Part shown: in pieces, positions 13,042 through 24,912 of the stretch
Position numbering within the stretch: position 1 is the first letter of the stretch
How the letters are laid out: each line of letters begins with the position of its first letter
Source of the DNA: Ophiobolus disseminans
Lineage: Eukaryota; Ascomycota; Dothideomycetes; Pleosporales; Phaeosphaeriaceae
Assembly: GCA_010093685.1 (NCBI GenBank)
Contig: MU006257.1
Span: 1 to 64,000, forward strand
DNA length: 64,000 nucleotides
Direction: 5' to 3'
Made by a program: the position numbers and the translations under genes
The notes under the pieces: model-generated
Databases searched by the model: none
Told to the model about the DNA's origin: nothing
What the model saw: only the letters and a program-made list of their open reading frames with translations

Positions 13042-13488
13042 GACTAGTACAACACCAAAAGTGGTACAAAAGCTATATCTATATACAATCCAAGCGCCTT
13101 ATCACTCAACTCCATGCCGTTATGCTGTTGTGATGCAATCGTTGGTGGGCCCTACATACAAAAACAGCATTGGTGGGGCATTAGCTTACCTCATCACAGT
13201 TGAGCCATTTTTTCCTGCAACCGCGTGTTCGAGCAAAGTTGCTGTGTCAGGATGGTGACAGCCAAGGATCCGCTGCAGTAGTTCGAAGCACTTTTCCACC
13301 AATAACATCTGTTACACACTGTCCAACGACGGTGCACAGCCTTCACACAGCCCACCATCATAATACATCGAGCGCTACTTTCTCCCCTGCGATCCCGTGG
13401 CCATCCCTCTGGATTAGCTGCGAATTGCCCGGTCTCTTGATTTTTTGGCCTAACTCTGTCTTTGCGTCTTGGAACCGCTGGTGTTGCG
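13042..13488 (+). promoter_or_regulatory. Upstream region of the HET/NB-ARC/TPR gene
   Basis: About 450 bp lies between the mariner remnant and the HET-domain start codon. Base composition turns from TA-rich, RIP-like sequence to ordinary sequence near 13.2 kb. I recognise no coding gene or specific regulatory motif; it presumably holds the promoter. Confidence 0.35.
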
Positions 13489-16400
13489 ATGCGACTTCTT
13501 TACTTCGATAGTTCTGGGAGACTTACCTCGGCAGAATTCAGCCGGAAAACAATTCCGCCATATGCCATTCTTTCCCACACCTGGGGTGATGACGAGTTCC
13601 TCTTCGAAGATCTGGTGAATGACACCGGGAAAAGCAAGGCTGGCTATGAAAAGATCCTGTTCTGTGGTGAACAAGCGGCTCGTGACCATTTACTGTACTT
13701 CTGGGTCGACACATGTTGTATTGACAAATGGAACCTCCGTAAGCTGTCAAATGCGATAAACTCCATGTTCCGATGGTATAAGAATGCGGCAAAATGCTAC
13801 GCTTTCCTCTCAGATGTACAGCTGCACCAGAGTACATGGGAAGCATCGTTTCGAAATAGTAGATGGTTTACTCGAGGCTGGACGCTTCAAGAACTATTAG
13901 CTCCAGCATCAATCGATTTCTTTTCTTCAGAGCATCAGCGCGTTGGGGACAAAAACTCCCTCGAGCAGCAGATCTCTAAGATTACGCGCATCCCAGTCAC
14001 AGCTTTACGGGGCGATCCTCTCGACGAATTTAGCGTCCCTGAGCGAATGGCATGGATGGTGGGCCGCCAGACAACGCAAGAGGAAGATATGGCGTACTCT
14101 TTGATTGGAGTTTTCGGCGTGTCTATGGAGTTTAGATATGGCGAGGGAAAGGAGAGAGCGTTGAAGCGACTCCAGGAGGAAATGGAAAAAGGTACTGCTT
14201 CCATACTTTTTCCTGATAAGTACTAAAATCTAATCCGCAGCTAACACCACACCATTTATCGTACCACTTGACCAAAACCCTCAATTTATTGGTCGCGAGT
14301 CGCAACTCGCCGAGCTCAAAGGAAAGCTCTTCGTCGGAGCATCAACTACAAAGGTCGCCATTACAGGCCCAGGTGGGATAGGCAAAACACAGCTAGCGCT
14401 GGCGTTGGCGTACCAAATCAGACAAGAGCTTAAGAACTGCTCGGTCTTCTGGATATCTGCAAGCGATAATGAGAGCATCTATCAAGCGTATGCACATATT
14501 GCCCGATGGCTTACCATTCCAGGCTGGGACGATGAGAAAGCGGACGCCAAGAAGCTGGTGCAACTACACTTAAGCAAAGAGAGCGCAGGGCAGTGGCTCC
14601 TCGTTTTCGACAACGCGGACGAGGATAGACTAGAGTCTGCCGAGCCAAGCCTGATCGAGTACCTACCGAGCTCTGAGCAGGGGGCTATCGTCTTCACAAC
14701 AACAGACAGGACGACAGCCGCGAAACTGGCACCACAAAACATTGTGGAGTTGCCAGAGATGGAACAGGAAATGGCTCAAAAGATGCTGGAAATGTGTTTG
14801 GTCGACCTGGCAAACGAGCAGGAGATCGTGGATCTCTTGCTCAAAGAACTGGCATACCTCCCTCTAGCTATCGTGCAAGCAGCAGCCTACGTCAACGTCA
14901 ACAAGATAACGCTTCAAGAATATCTATCACTAGTAGTTGAGCAAAAGGAGGAGGTGGAAGTCGTTGAACCCATAAGTAAAGAATGTGAGAACGTGATAGC
15001 TACGACTTGGCTCATTTCGTTCGAGCAGATTTGTCGCCAAGATACCTTGGCAGCCGATTATCTGCTCTTCATGGCCTGCGTAGACCGAAACGACGTTCCG
15101 CTAGCTCTTCTCCCAGCGGCCTTGTCGCGTGAAAAGGGACTGTTTGCGGTAGGAACCCTCGACGCCTACTCATTTATTACCAAACGAACGGCCGAATCAG
15201 CGCTAGACCTCCATCGACTGGTGCATATTTCGACACGCAACTGGCTTGAAAAGAAGGGATTGCTGAGTCAACAGACTCAAATAGCCATTGCACGTCTGCT
15301 TGAGGTGTTCCCAGACCATAATCATCAGGGGAGCAGAAGCAAGTGGAGAAGACTACTACCGCATGCTATGTATGCTCTGTCATCTGGCCCAACTGGACAA
15401 GAGAACGAGAACGGGGCTAAGACGAAACTGACATGGAAATGTGGCATGACCCTGCTTAGTGACGGGCGGTTTAATGAGGCAGTGGCATATTTCCAGGAAG
15501 CTGAGCATACTTGTAGAAGAGTGCTGGGAGATGAGCATCCTTCCACGCTGACCAGCATGCGCAACCTGGCGACGACGTACAGGAGTCAGGGGCAATGGAA
15601 GGAGGCCGAAAAGCTGGAGGTGCAAGTGATGGAGACGAGAAAGAGAGTGCTTGGAGCAGAGCATCCAGACACGCTGAGCAGTGTTAATGATCTTTCAGTA
15701 ACATACAAACATCAAGGGCGGTGGAAGGAGGCCGAAGAGTTGGACGTGCAGGTGATGGAGACGAGCTCAAGGGTGCTTGGGGCGGAGCATTCTTCCACGG
15801 TGACCAGCATGAATAACCTGGCGACGACGTACAAGTATCGGGGGCGGTGGAAGGAGGCCGAAGAGCTGTTTGTGCAGGTGATGGAGACAAGAAATAGGGT
15901 GCTTGGGGCGGAGCATCCAGACACGCTGATTAGCATGGGCAACCTGGCGACGACGTACAGGAGTCAGGGGCAATGGAAGGAGGCCGAAGAGCTGTTTGTG
16001 CAAGTGATGGAGACGAGCTCGAGGGTGCTTGGGGCGGAGCATCCAGACACGCTGCGCAGTGTTAATGATCTTTCAGTAACATATAAACGTCAAGGGCGAT
16101 GGAAGGAGGCCGAAGAGTTGGAGGTGCAAGTAATGGGGACGAGAAAGAGGGCGCTTGGGGCGGAGCATCCAGACACGCTGATCAGTATAGCCAACCTAGC
16201 GTCGATGTACAGGAATCAGGGGCGGTGGAAGGAGGCCGAAGAGATGGAGGTACAGGTGATGAAGACAAGAAAGAGAGTGCTTGGGGCGGAGCATCCAGAC
16301 ACGCTGACCAGTGGTAATGAGCTTGCAGTAACATATAAACATTTAGGGCGGTGGAAGGAGGCCGAAGAGATTGAGGTGCAGGTGCTAGAGGCGAGCTCGA

Positions 16401-16780
16401 GGGTGCTTGGGGCGGAGCATCCAGACACGCTGATTAGCATGGGCAACCTGGCGTCGACGTACAAGAATCTGGGGCTGTGGATGGAGGCCGAAGAGTTGGA
16501 GGTGCAAGTGATGGGGACGAAAAAGAGGGTGCTTGGGGCGGAGCATCCAGACACGCTGATCAGCATGAACAACCTGGCGTCGACGTACCGGAATCAAGGG
16601 CGGTGGAAGGAAGCTGAGGAGCTGTTTGTGCAGGTGATGGAGACGAGCTCGAGGGTGCTTGGGGCGGAGCATCCTTCCACGGTGAACGTTAAGGCCAATC
16701 TCGCATTTACGTTTAAGGCCCAAGGTCGCGATAGAGAGGCTCTTTCGCTAATAGAAAAGTACCTCCACGTACAGAAATAG
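13489..16780 (+). CDS. HET / NB-ARC / TPR STAND (NLR-like) protein, candidate allorecognition receptor
   Basis: Two exons, 13489-14191 and 14241-16780, are joined across a 49-bp intron (donor GTACTG, TACTAA/CTAAT branch, CGCAG acceptor). Phase is kept and the product is 1080 aa. The ATG at 13489 is the first in-frame methionine. Residues 1-150 carry the HET motifs PPYAILSHTWGDDE, YFWVDTCCIDK and RWFTRGWTLQELLAP. Residues 235-640 form an NB-ARC domain with QNPQFIGRE, P-loop GPGGIGKT (277-284), Walker B-like WLLVFDNADE and LPLAIVQAAAY. Residues 647-1066 are ten 42-residue kinesin-light-chain-type TPRs. HET domains trigger incompatibility cell death, and STAND proteins with high-identity repeats act as recognition receptors in fungi. 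The ligand cannot be read from sequence. Codon usage is normal and the frame is intact despite RIP-degraded neighbours. Confidence 0.93.
15476..16735 (+). repeat. Ten tandem 126-bp TPR-encoding units
   Basis: Each unit encodes a 42-residue repeat of the form EAEEL.VQVMET..RVLGAEHP followed by DTL.S...LA.TY...GRWK. Units 2-10 are very similar at nucleotide level (shared GTGCTTGGGGCGGAGCATCC), while the residues after EAEE, after MET and around SM.N vary. Such near-identical units suggest ongoing homogenisation and copy-number change. An eleventh, partial repeat follows to the stop. Confidence 0.93.
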
Positions 16781-17180
16781 ATCCTTTGGTCCCCTGCATC
16801 CATACAAAACATTTTCGCTTGTAGCGCTAAATAAGTGGCAGTTGGAGAACACAGAGATTGGAGTTTAAAGCGACTTTATTTGAGTCTTTCATATTGGGAT
16901 GTGACCCTGGCATAGTCGAAAAGATATCATTTAATAAATATAGCAGACTGAGGCTAGGGTAAATGTGGAATAGGTCCAGCCGCACAAGCATGCTTACGAG
17001 TAATATCTAACAGTCGTGAAAGTGATTTTTGGCACTGAATGTTGCCACCACAAGCAGGGCGGATGGTCGACCCGCACCGGCCACAGGGTTGCCCTGGAAG
17101 CGATGAACGTCGAGAAAAACTTTTGGATTGTTGAAAGAGTAGGATATCATCTCGGACTTTCTTTTACTCGATTAGCGGTT
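16781..17180. other. 3' flank of the NLR-like gene, no gene seen
   Basis: Ordinary-composition sequence with an AT-rich stretch at 16.92-16.95 kb (ATTTAATAAATATAG) that could serve in 3' end formation. The short plus-strand reading frame at 17016-17228 shows no recognisable motif. Confidence 0.4.
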
Positions 17181-17560
17181 GCTCGCTTAGCTAGGTCCAG
17201 CAGCTCGTCTCCATCACCTGTTTCTTAAGCGGTTTAGCTTTGTCTTGTTTCCCTTGCATACTGTATGTAACAGCTAGGTTGCTCATGCTAGTTAGCGTGT
17301 CGGGAGGCTCGCCGCCAAGCACCCTCAAGCTCGTCTCCATCAATTGCAAGACTAGCTGTTCTGCTTCCTTCTATCGGCCGTTATTGTAAAGGGCCGTCGC
17401 ACTTTTCTATACTAGGCCTAATCTATCTCTGCTATTCTATCCAGCTACACTATGCATTAAAACGCACTTTGCATGTAGAAGCAATAGTCTCTACTTGCTT
17501 CTACTACTATAGTTATTATCTAGAAACACTCTATACAGCTCTTTAATAGTAGTTTCTATC
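17181..17560 (-). pseudogene. Inverted remnant of a TPR-repeat gene
   Basis: The minus strand reads KEAEQLVLQLMETSLRVLGG, then DTLTSMSNLAVTYSMQGKQD and a further QVMETS. This is the same 42-residue TPR pattern as the NLR-like gene but in opposite orientation and more divergent. Towards 17.5 kb the sequence becomes TA-rich with stops. No HET or NB-ARC portion follows, because a pogo remnant replaces it. It looks like the tail of a second, destroyed paralogue. Confidence 0.7.
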
Positions 17561-17567
17561 TACCGAG

Positions 17568-18669
17568 GTGGACGGTCGTTCGAGCCAGACGGCCGTTCGA
17601 GCCACCTTGAACACCAAAACAGCAGCTCAACTTGAGGCTATAGAGCCACGTACAATAGCTATTACTGCGAATTTTTTTGGTATTGAGTTTGATAGGCCTA
17701 TATATGTATATAGCTATCTATATTTGGCTGGAACCTTAATCTCTCGACCGTGTCGTGACTGTGAGGGCTGCAGGCCTGCTGCAGCACTTGAGGCCTCTCT
17801 ACTACCCTGAGGCTCTATAGCTACTCTTTTTTTTGAGGCTGCCTTTGCGGAAGCCTTAGGCCTTATCTTGTTGCCCTTTTGAGTCGCTTTAAGAGCTTGT
17901 TAGAGTCGTTGTTGAGTCCTCCGGGCAGCTGCTCTAGAGGCCTGCTCTACAGCCTTCTTAGCCTTCTCCTTCTCCCTTACTATCCTAGCCTCAGCCCTTG
18001 CCTCGCGCCTTGCCTGAGTAGCCTGGGCCTTGGCCTGCCTCCTCTCCTTACGTATCCTAGCTGCCTCTGCTTTTTGGAGCTGTTGCTGCTCTTCCTCAGC
18101 CTCTCGTTGTTGCAGGAGATCACGTGCTCTGTTCACCCTGCTTAGAGACTAGACAACAGCTCCACCATAGTACTCCTCAGGCTCTCCTAGAGGCAGCGGC
18201 TTGCCTCGCTTCCTGCGCAGTCTTTCGTGTATCAAGGCCTCCTTAAGGCCTTGAGCCTCCTGCTCAAACAGCGTTTTTTGAACAGAGATTGAATGGAAGG
18301 CCTGGCTCAGCTTTTGAGCTCGTGGATCACCTCTAGCCTTGACTACCTGCCGCAATAGGCCCTCAGTTTTCCTCCAATTAGAGGCGCTTAAGGCTGAGGA
18401 GTCGCTATCACTTAAGCTGTCCTGTATAGGCTGGTTATTGAATCTCTTGAGTATCACCTCAGGATTGAGAGGTGAGACGCCAGTCGCCTCAAATACCTTG
18501 AGTATAGTCTCCTTCTTGAATGAGGCCTCCTAGGCAGCCATAAACATGGGATAGAAGTCTCTCTTGCTCATAGAAGTGAGCCCTTGGCACCTCTCCATGA
18601 AGGCTGCTACCTGGCCTGAGTAGGCAGATAAGAGAGGCTTGAACATCACCACATCAAGCGGCTGAAGGG
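17568..18669 (-). pseudogene. pogo/Tigger-type (DDE_1) transposase C-terminal half, truncated
   Basis: Minus-strand frames read DVVMFKPLLSAYSGQVAAFM and MERCQGLTSMSKRDFYPMF near 18.5-18.66 kb. Then come FEATGVSPLNPEVILKRF, EEYYGGAVV and a long basic coiled-coil tail (RKERRQAKAQATQARREARA). This is the usual end of fungal pogo transposases. TAG codons interrupt the frame. Upstream of 18669 the gene is cut by a Copia-B fragment. Two direct copies of CGG(T/C)CGTTCGAGCCA at about 17574-17605 may be the element's terminal region; the other terminus is lost. Confidence 0.75.
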
Positions 18670-18833
18670 TGTTGCCTAGCAACACCTTAGTGAAGCTATC
18701 CGCTATTATTTCCGATAATTAAATGTATTCTACAGTAATCTTTCTACTTGCGACCTTCTATCTTATCTAGTAGTTGTAGATGTCTACATACCTAAACTTT
18801 GTTTAAAACTTTAATATCTCTTTTGTAACTAGT
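18670..18833 (-). mobile_element. Copia-B RNase H fragment, left part
   Basis: Reverse complement of about 32455-32610 of Copia-B. It begins GTTGCCTAGCAACACC at its junction with the pogo remnant. It stops at CTAGT, where Copia-C is inserted, and continues at 24180. Confidence 0.8.
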
Positions 18834-19100
18834 TGTCAGATAGCACGGCGAGTGCTGAGAGGTCGGAGCTGTACAATCGAACAGGGACCCGGCACGTGAC
18901 GTTCGTGCAGCCAATCAGGAGGTTCCAGGTCGATTAAGCGAGACCTAGAACTGCTAATTGGCTACGCCAAGAAGAGTCGCCGTGACGTGCAATAAACCCT
19001 GATCTTGTCCTAGACAGGAGACGACAGGACGGACAGCATCAATCAATAATCAATTTCTATGATTCTATCATCTACATCAAAGACTACTGTGAATCTGACA
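18834..19100 (+). repeat. 5' LTR of Copia-C (267 bp), barely mutated
   Basis: Starts TGTCAGATAGCACGG and ends GAATCTGACA. It retains many CA and TG dinucleotides that are TA in the 3' LTR. Confidence 0.95.
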
Positions 19101-22100
19101 ATTAAGAGTCTCACTGTCCTGTCCTATCTACCAACATTTTACAACATAACACACACTCTATTGCGCGACGCTCTTGTTGTATTGCGCGACACGACGAATT
19201 ACACTACCTAGATAATTCAACTGCAGGCGCGGGCTGCAGCCCTTGAGATCTGGGGCGCAATAGACCCAGTAGGGACGCAAATACTGCTAACAGAGCCTCT
19301 AGAGCCCTCTATACCTGACGTATCGACGTACACGCCGTCGCGCGGCAATCGAACTCTAGTGAGGCCGTCTTACCTTGCAATACCAGCTCAGCTAGAATAT
19401 AAGGAGGATATAGAGCAATACAAGATGCTCTTAGACTAATACAAGAATCGCCTGCGTTAATACGAGAAGGAGAGAGCAGCACTAGTGCAGATAGTTACGT
19501 TTATACAGTTAACAATATCGCCCTATCTATTACGCACCTGCTGTCTGCCCAATCGAACTCTCCGTGAGTAGGTAGCTAACCTTAAACAGACTGTTAGCGT
19601 AGACAACAGAGCAGAAAAGAAGCAAGCGCGCGAACAATACCTCGCGTCCCTTAAACCTATAAGAACTACGACAAGTTAGGAAATATAGCTAGCAGAATAC
19701 AATTAAGCAGCAACTAAGGCAGAGACCTATTAGGTTGCTGAGCTAATAGATATCTCAGCAATAACAAAGGACTTTCTTAACGCTGTAAACAAAGTTAATC
19801 TAATTTAGACTAGTACCTTTTAAGATACTAGCCGAAATCTAACTAGCATAACAAGAAAGGAGATAACAAAACGCTTCTAAGAGAATATACTGCTATCTTA
19901 CCCCCTTAGATTAGGGAGGAACAAGGCTGCCTTTGCAGTAGGTAAGAGCGCATACCTCGCTAATAGTAGTGCAACTACTTAGGGCAATAAGAGGGACGCC
20001 TCTTAAGCCGAAAGCGCGCTATCTTAACGGGGAAGAGCCCGTATAAAACACCTCTCTAGCTTAAATAAGGCTAAAGGCAAGCAATCTTTAGATTAAGACG
20101 TAGGCAACTAGGCAGGCACAACGTGCCTAGCCTGTAGACAACACTATAAGGTTTAGGATTACTACTATATCTATTAAGACAACGCTCCTAACTAGTAGAA
20201 GCTAAACAAGGCTCTACTCGGACTAATCGAGTACAAACGTGAACATTATACCGCGTTTTAAGGCGTACTAAGAGGTTAGAGCAGGTCGCGCACGCAGACA
20301 CTAATCACGAAGAAACCTTTTATTAAATAGTTGTACACACTAACTTCTAAGATTACTAATAATTAACTAGAAGGTTGTATAATATTACGCGTTAGCGGTG
20401 CCTTTACATCCTTCTTAGTTAACTTAGCAGCATTACAATACCCACTTAAACACTCCTTTATTCTTAACTCTAGCTTAATATACTATATCACGAACGATCC
20501 GCGATAGATATCTAATTACTGCCTACCTGCGTACGGAGACTGTATTTAGGCAGGGAACACAAAGATATAGGTAAAAGGATATAGATCTCTAAGCCTAACG
20601 CTAAAGAGACAATTAGGTAATAGCAGGATAATACTACAGGATGTAGCAATCTGCCTAGATCTGCACTGCAACCTCGTCTCTTTCTATAGACTTAGACAAA
20701 TAGGGATCTAGTAGGATACAAGAAACGATCCTACAACTCTATATAGAGTTAATAACTTAGTAATAGCTAAGCTTATAGAGCGCTACGGATAGTAGGTGAT
20801 TGAGTATTAACTAATTAACGCGACCTACGCTACCTACACAATCAACGCGTTCTACGCTACCTATATAGTTACGTTGTGCGCAAAACGTTCTGCTAAGACG
20901 TTATTAGCAGTCCTCTAGCATAAACGATTAGGACGATTAAGCACCTAGTAGGCTAAACTAAAGGGGTGCGTATTAAAGGCATTACAACAGTATAGTGCGA
21001 CGCGTGCGGGCGCTTAAAAGCGCGACAATAGATTAGTCGCGCCCCGCGCCTTAACGACGACAACGCCCCTAGCGAGAGACTCTTTCTAGACTTCTACTTA
21101 TACGAGGTCCAGGGCGTTACAAAAGAAAAGAGCTAGATGCTAATTATAGATAACTACTTAGGATACTAGTGGGACTTCTACTTTATTGACAACCGTACAG
21201 CCCTATTAATTATAGGGCTACTTAACGCGTTCCTTACATTTCTGCAAGTCTACTTTAACATTAGGGTAAAGACTATTAAGTTAGATAACGAGATTACGAC
21301 AGTAAAACTAGCAGTACAGCGCTAGCTAGCGTCTAAAGGGGTAATAGTTAAGCCTTTAGCTCTAGACACGCAGGCGCAGAACAGAGGCGCTAAACGCTTA
21401 GAGGGCGTTAACAAGGAGAAGTCTCGCGCAATAAGACTAGACGCTAACCTATTCTAGGAACTCTAGCTAGAGATTACACGAGCTAGAGTATACCTATATA
21501 ATTAAACACTAAACTACAAGAACTAGTGGAAGACGCCGTACAAGGTCTTTTTCACTAGAGCTACTCTATTAAATAGTATTGTTACGTTACCGCGACGTCT
21601 AAACCTTAGACACCTAAAAGCGTATAGCTATAAGGCCTTCGCGCTTAGCAGTGCAACTTAACACAGACAGTTCTAACTACAGCAACTAGACTTAAAAGCC
21701 TAGGTTAGATACCTAGTAGGATATTAATCTATAAACATCTATTGTATCTAGATTCTCTTACTCGCGAAGGTAATTAGCACATAAGACGTTGTTTTTAATA
21801 AGTAAATAGTATTTAACGGCTAGATAGAGGACCTTGCTAGCAACCTAATAAACTAAACGCTAGAGGAGATTGCGACTCTTGTATAGATAATAGAGCTGCC
21901 TACTCCTTACAACGTACCTAAGACAGCCTCGTTTTACGAGGACGAGCTAATCGACGCAGTAAGCAGCTGCGACGAGATAGAGGAGCAGGGCGGCCTCTAC
22001 TAAGGAAAGAATATACAGGACTTATATCTAACACCTCTAGATACACTACTACCTGCAGCACTACTTACGCGGCTAATAATAGACTAAGAGTCTAACTATA

Positions 22101-23912
22101 CAACACTACACAGGTTGTCTAAGATAGTTCTATAGGCAGCAGCCTTTATTGCAGGATCTTAAGCAGGCAACGTAGGAGTACATAAGGGCAAGGCTATAGA
22201 CAAGGCTTAGACAATAAGAATGCTCGCAAAAGGCTTAAAGCTCTATTATAGTTAACTTCTACCTCTACCTACATGCTAAAGCAAGCTTAAGGACTATTCT
22301 ATAGGAGATCTCTTTAAGAAAGCTAAAGAAGATTACCTAGCTAGCTATTAGCAGATGCGATTATAGTTAGAAGTCCCTACATAGTTAATTAAGCTAATAG
22401 GGCAATAGATACTAGACTGCATGTAAGTGTACACCTACAAGCTTAATATAGAGCATAACTTTGTTAAGTGTAAGGCACGCCTAGTCGTGCGAGGAGACTA
22501 GTAGAGAAATATTACCTCTTAGAACACGTACGCAGCAACACTTGCAAGCTAGTTATTTAGGATGCTTATAGCAATTGCTGCTAAACACAACCTTAAGCTA
22601 AAACAATATAACATTATAAACGCCTTTGTACACGCAAGTATTAACCGCGAAATATATATAAGAATGCTGCGAGGATATTAAAAGCTAGGGATAATCCTAA
22701 AGGTCTAAAAAGCTCTCTATAGAATGCAAGTGTTACCTCTACTCTAGCAGAAGGAGTTTACGTTAACACTTAAAGAGATAGGTTTTAGCAGCGTTCTGCA
22801 CGAGCCCTGCTGCATAATTAAGAATAGTATTATTATCTTCTTCTACGTTAATAACATTATCGTTGCATACAACGCGCAACAGAGAGGCAAGGCTAATTAG
22901 ATTATTAGCCGCCTAAAGGAGAAATACACGCTAACTAGAGGAGACGACCTCTAATAGTTCCTAGGAGTTAAGATTATTAGAAAAAGAGACTAGCGCCTAA
23001 TACACCTGTCGCAGGCAGCGTACGCTAAGAAGATTAGTCGTCTAGTTAACTAACACGATATGCGACACGATACACCTATAGCGACAGCTAAGCTACAGCC
23101 CTTAGAAGTGCTAGCTACGCTGTCGCAAATCAACAAGTACTAACGCAAAATTAGATCGCTTCTCTTTGCTATAGTCACGACTAGACCTAATATCGCATTC
23201 GCTACGTTACGGCTAGCGCGCTTTCTATCGAACTCTAGTTAGGATTACTACAACGCTGCTAACCGCGTACTTCTCTACCTAACAGAGACATAGTAGAGAG
23301 CACTAAGACTTAGAGGTAGTAATAAACTGTAGATAGCGAGTAACGCGTTATTTGCAGACAACACAATTAACCGCAAGAGCTTGTAGGGCTACGCGATTAA
23401 GCTATTTAGCAGACTAATTGCCTAGAGAGCAAGCAAATAAGACACAGTCACGACCTTAACAACTAAAGCTAAGCTACTTACACTATTATAAGTAGTAAAG
23501 GAGGCTCTATTTATATTGCGCCTCCTTAACGAGCTTAAGGTCTTACTACTAGAATTAGCGATTACGATTAAATGCAATAACACATAGACAATACGTCTAG
23601 TTACGCAGGAGGCGTATAAGCTGCAGACAAAACTGCGACATGTAGATATCTTTAACTACTAGCTAAGACAAGAGATATCCTTAGGAAAAATTAAGATTAA
23701 ATATGTGAAATCAGCAGAAATAATCGCTAACGGTTTTACTAAGGTCCTCCTAGTAAACAAATAGGACGGCTTTCTCTACTAAATTAGACTAGTAGAGATT
23801 ACCCTAAGAGAGGTAGCGAATAAAGCGCTACTAGATAAGATCTAAGGACAACTTAAGGATCTTACACTTACTAGATAGTTCTAGCTTGCAAATCTTCTAA
23901 GCTAAAGGGTTG

Positions 23913-24179
23913 TGTTAGATAGCACGGCGAGTGCTAAGAGGTCGGAGCTGTACAATCGAACAGGGACCCGGCACTTAATGTTCGTGCAGCTAATTAGGAG
24001 GTTCTAGGTCGATTAAGCGAGACCTAGAACTGCTAATTAGCTACGCTAAGAAGAGTCGGCGTAACGTGCAATAAACCCCGATCTTGTCCTAGATAGGAGA
24101 CGACAGGACGGACAGCATTAATTAATAATTAATTTCTATAATTCTATTATCTATATTAAAGACTACTGTAAATCTAACA
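23913..24179 (+). repeat. 3' LTR of Copia-C (267 bp), RIP-mutated
   Basis: Starts TGTTAGATAGCACGG and ends AAATCTAACA. It aligns without gaps to the 5' LTR. About twenty differences are C-to-T or G-to-A in the RIP direction; a few are other changes. Confidence 0.95.
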
Positions 24180-24184
24180 CTAGT

Positions 24185-24456
24185 CTAATAGTCTATATAT
24201 TATCGCAATAAATCGTAATTGTGTTAGATAGAAGCTAGATTTAGAGCTCCTTAAGTAGGAGTGATATAAAGAGGGCTTCCTTAGCTACTTAGAATAGTGC
24301 TAGGAGTTCTGCCTTAGTAGTGGATGTAGTGACAGTGTCTTACTTACTAGCTCTCTAGGCAATAAGGCTATTAAAGAGCTTAATTGCATAGCCTTAAGAG
24401 CTTTTCCTGTCTTGTGTGTTGTCTGTAAATAATGCATTACTAGCTACTTAAAGTCC
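24185..24456 (-). mobile_element. Copia-B RNase H fragment, right part
   Basis: Continues the fragment at 18670-18833 after the Copia-C insertion and matches the reverse complement of about 32190-32455. It ends abruptly near 24456, where a different Copia family begins. Confidence 0.8.
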
Positions 24457-24912
24457 TCCTACTACTACTCTAGAGCGACGTTAAGGTCTAGCGTTAGAAC
24501 AAGGGATAGACTAGCCTACATACCTTGCTTAGATTGAACCTAGATAGCACCGCCGCAATTGTCGACATTAACGGCAAGCTAACAACTTTCTGGACTACAG
24601 TTATCTACCCCTACTATTATAATAATAGGACTATCTCTCTCTAGCCGCATAAGAAGGAGCACAACGATAACCTCAACGGCGGAGATAATAACTACGTCCC
24701 GGAATAAGCTCCTCGACGTCGCCGCGGTAGACATAAAGAGTCGAAGAATAAGCCTAAGTCCCTGCCCCTAGTAGTAACAGCCCCTATAGAGACTGTTAAC
24801 GCAACACACCTAGCACAGCAAGAATAGAATAATCTTATTCTTGTAAGGACCTTACGTTCTACTAGTAAGATTACTACCCTAGGGAAGCTCTTTAAGGTGT
24901 TAATCTAGACTA

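Larger units (their letters stand above)
18834..24179 (+). mobile_element. Copia-C, full-length LTR retrotransposon (5346 bp, RIP-degraded), TSD CTAGT
   Basis: Two 267-bp LTRs bound the element and CTAGT occurs on both sides (18829-18833 and 24180-24184). A primer-binding-like ATTAAGAGTCTCACT follows the 5' LTR. The plus-strand order is: Gag with a CLACRQHYK knuckle-like motif near 20.1 kb, then a pre-integrase and integrase region around 20.9-21.5 kb. RT with IIFFYVNNIIVA follows near 22.85 kb, and RNase H at about 23.3-23.7 kb. Frames are destroyed by TAG/TAA. The element is inserted into a Copia-B fragment. Confidence 0.92.

Noticed and set aside
15325..16812. Several long minus-strand frames across the TPR array
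   Set aside because: They are antisense shadows of the repeated 126-bp unit and show no independent motifs.
17574..17605. GGTCGTTCGAGCC-type motif as a tRNA T-arm
   Set aside because: No anticodon or D-arm fits around it, and the motif is duplicated, as expected of a transposon end.
17879..18145. 88-aa Leu/Ser-rich plus-strand frame that looks like a membrane protein
   Set aside because: It is the complement of the basic coiled-coil tail of the pogo transposase.
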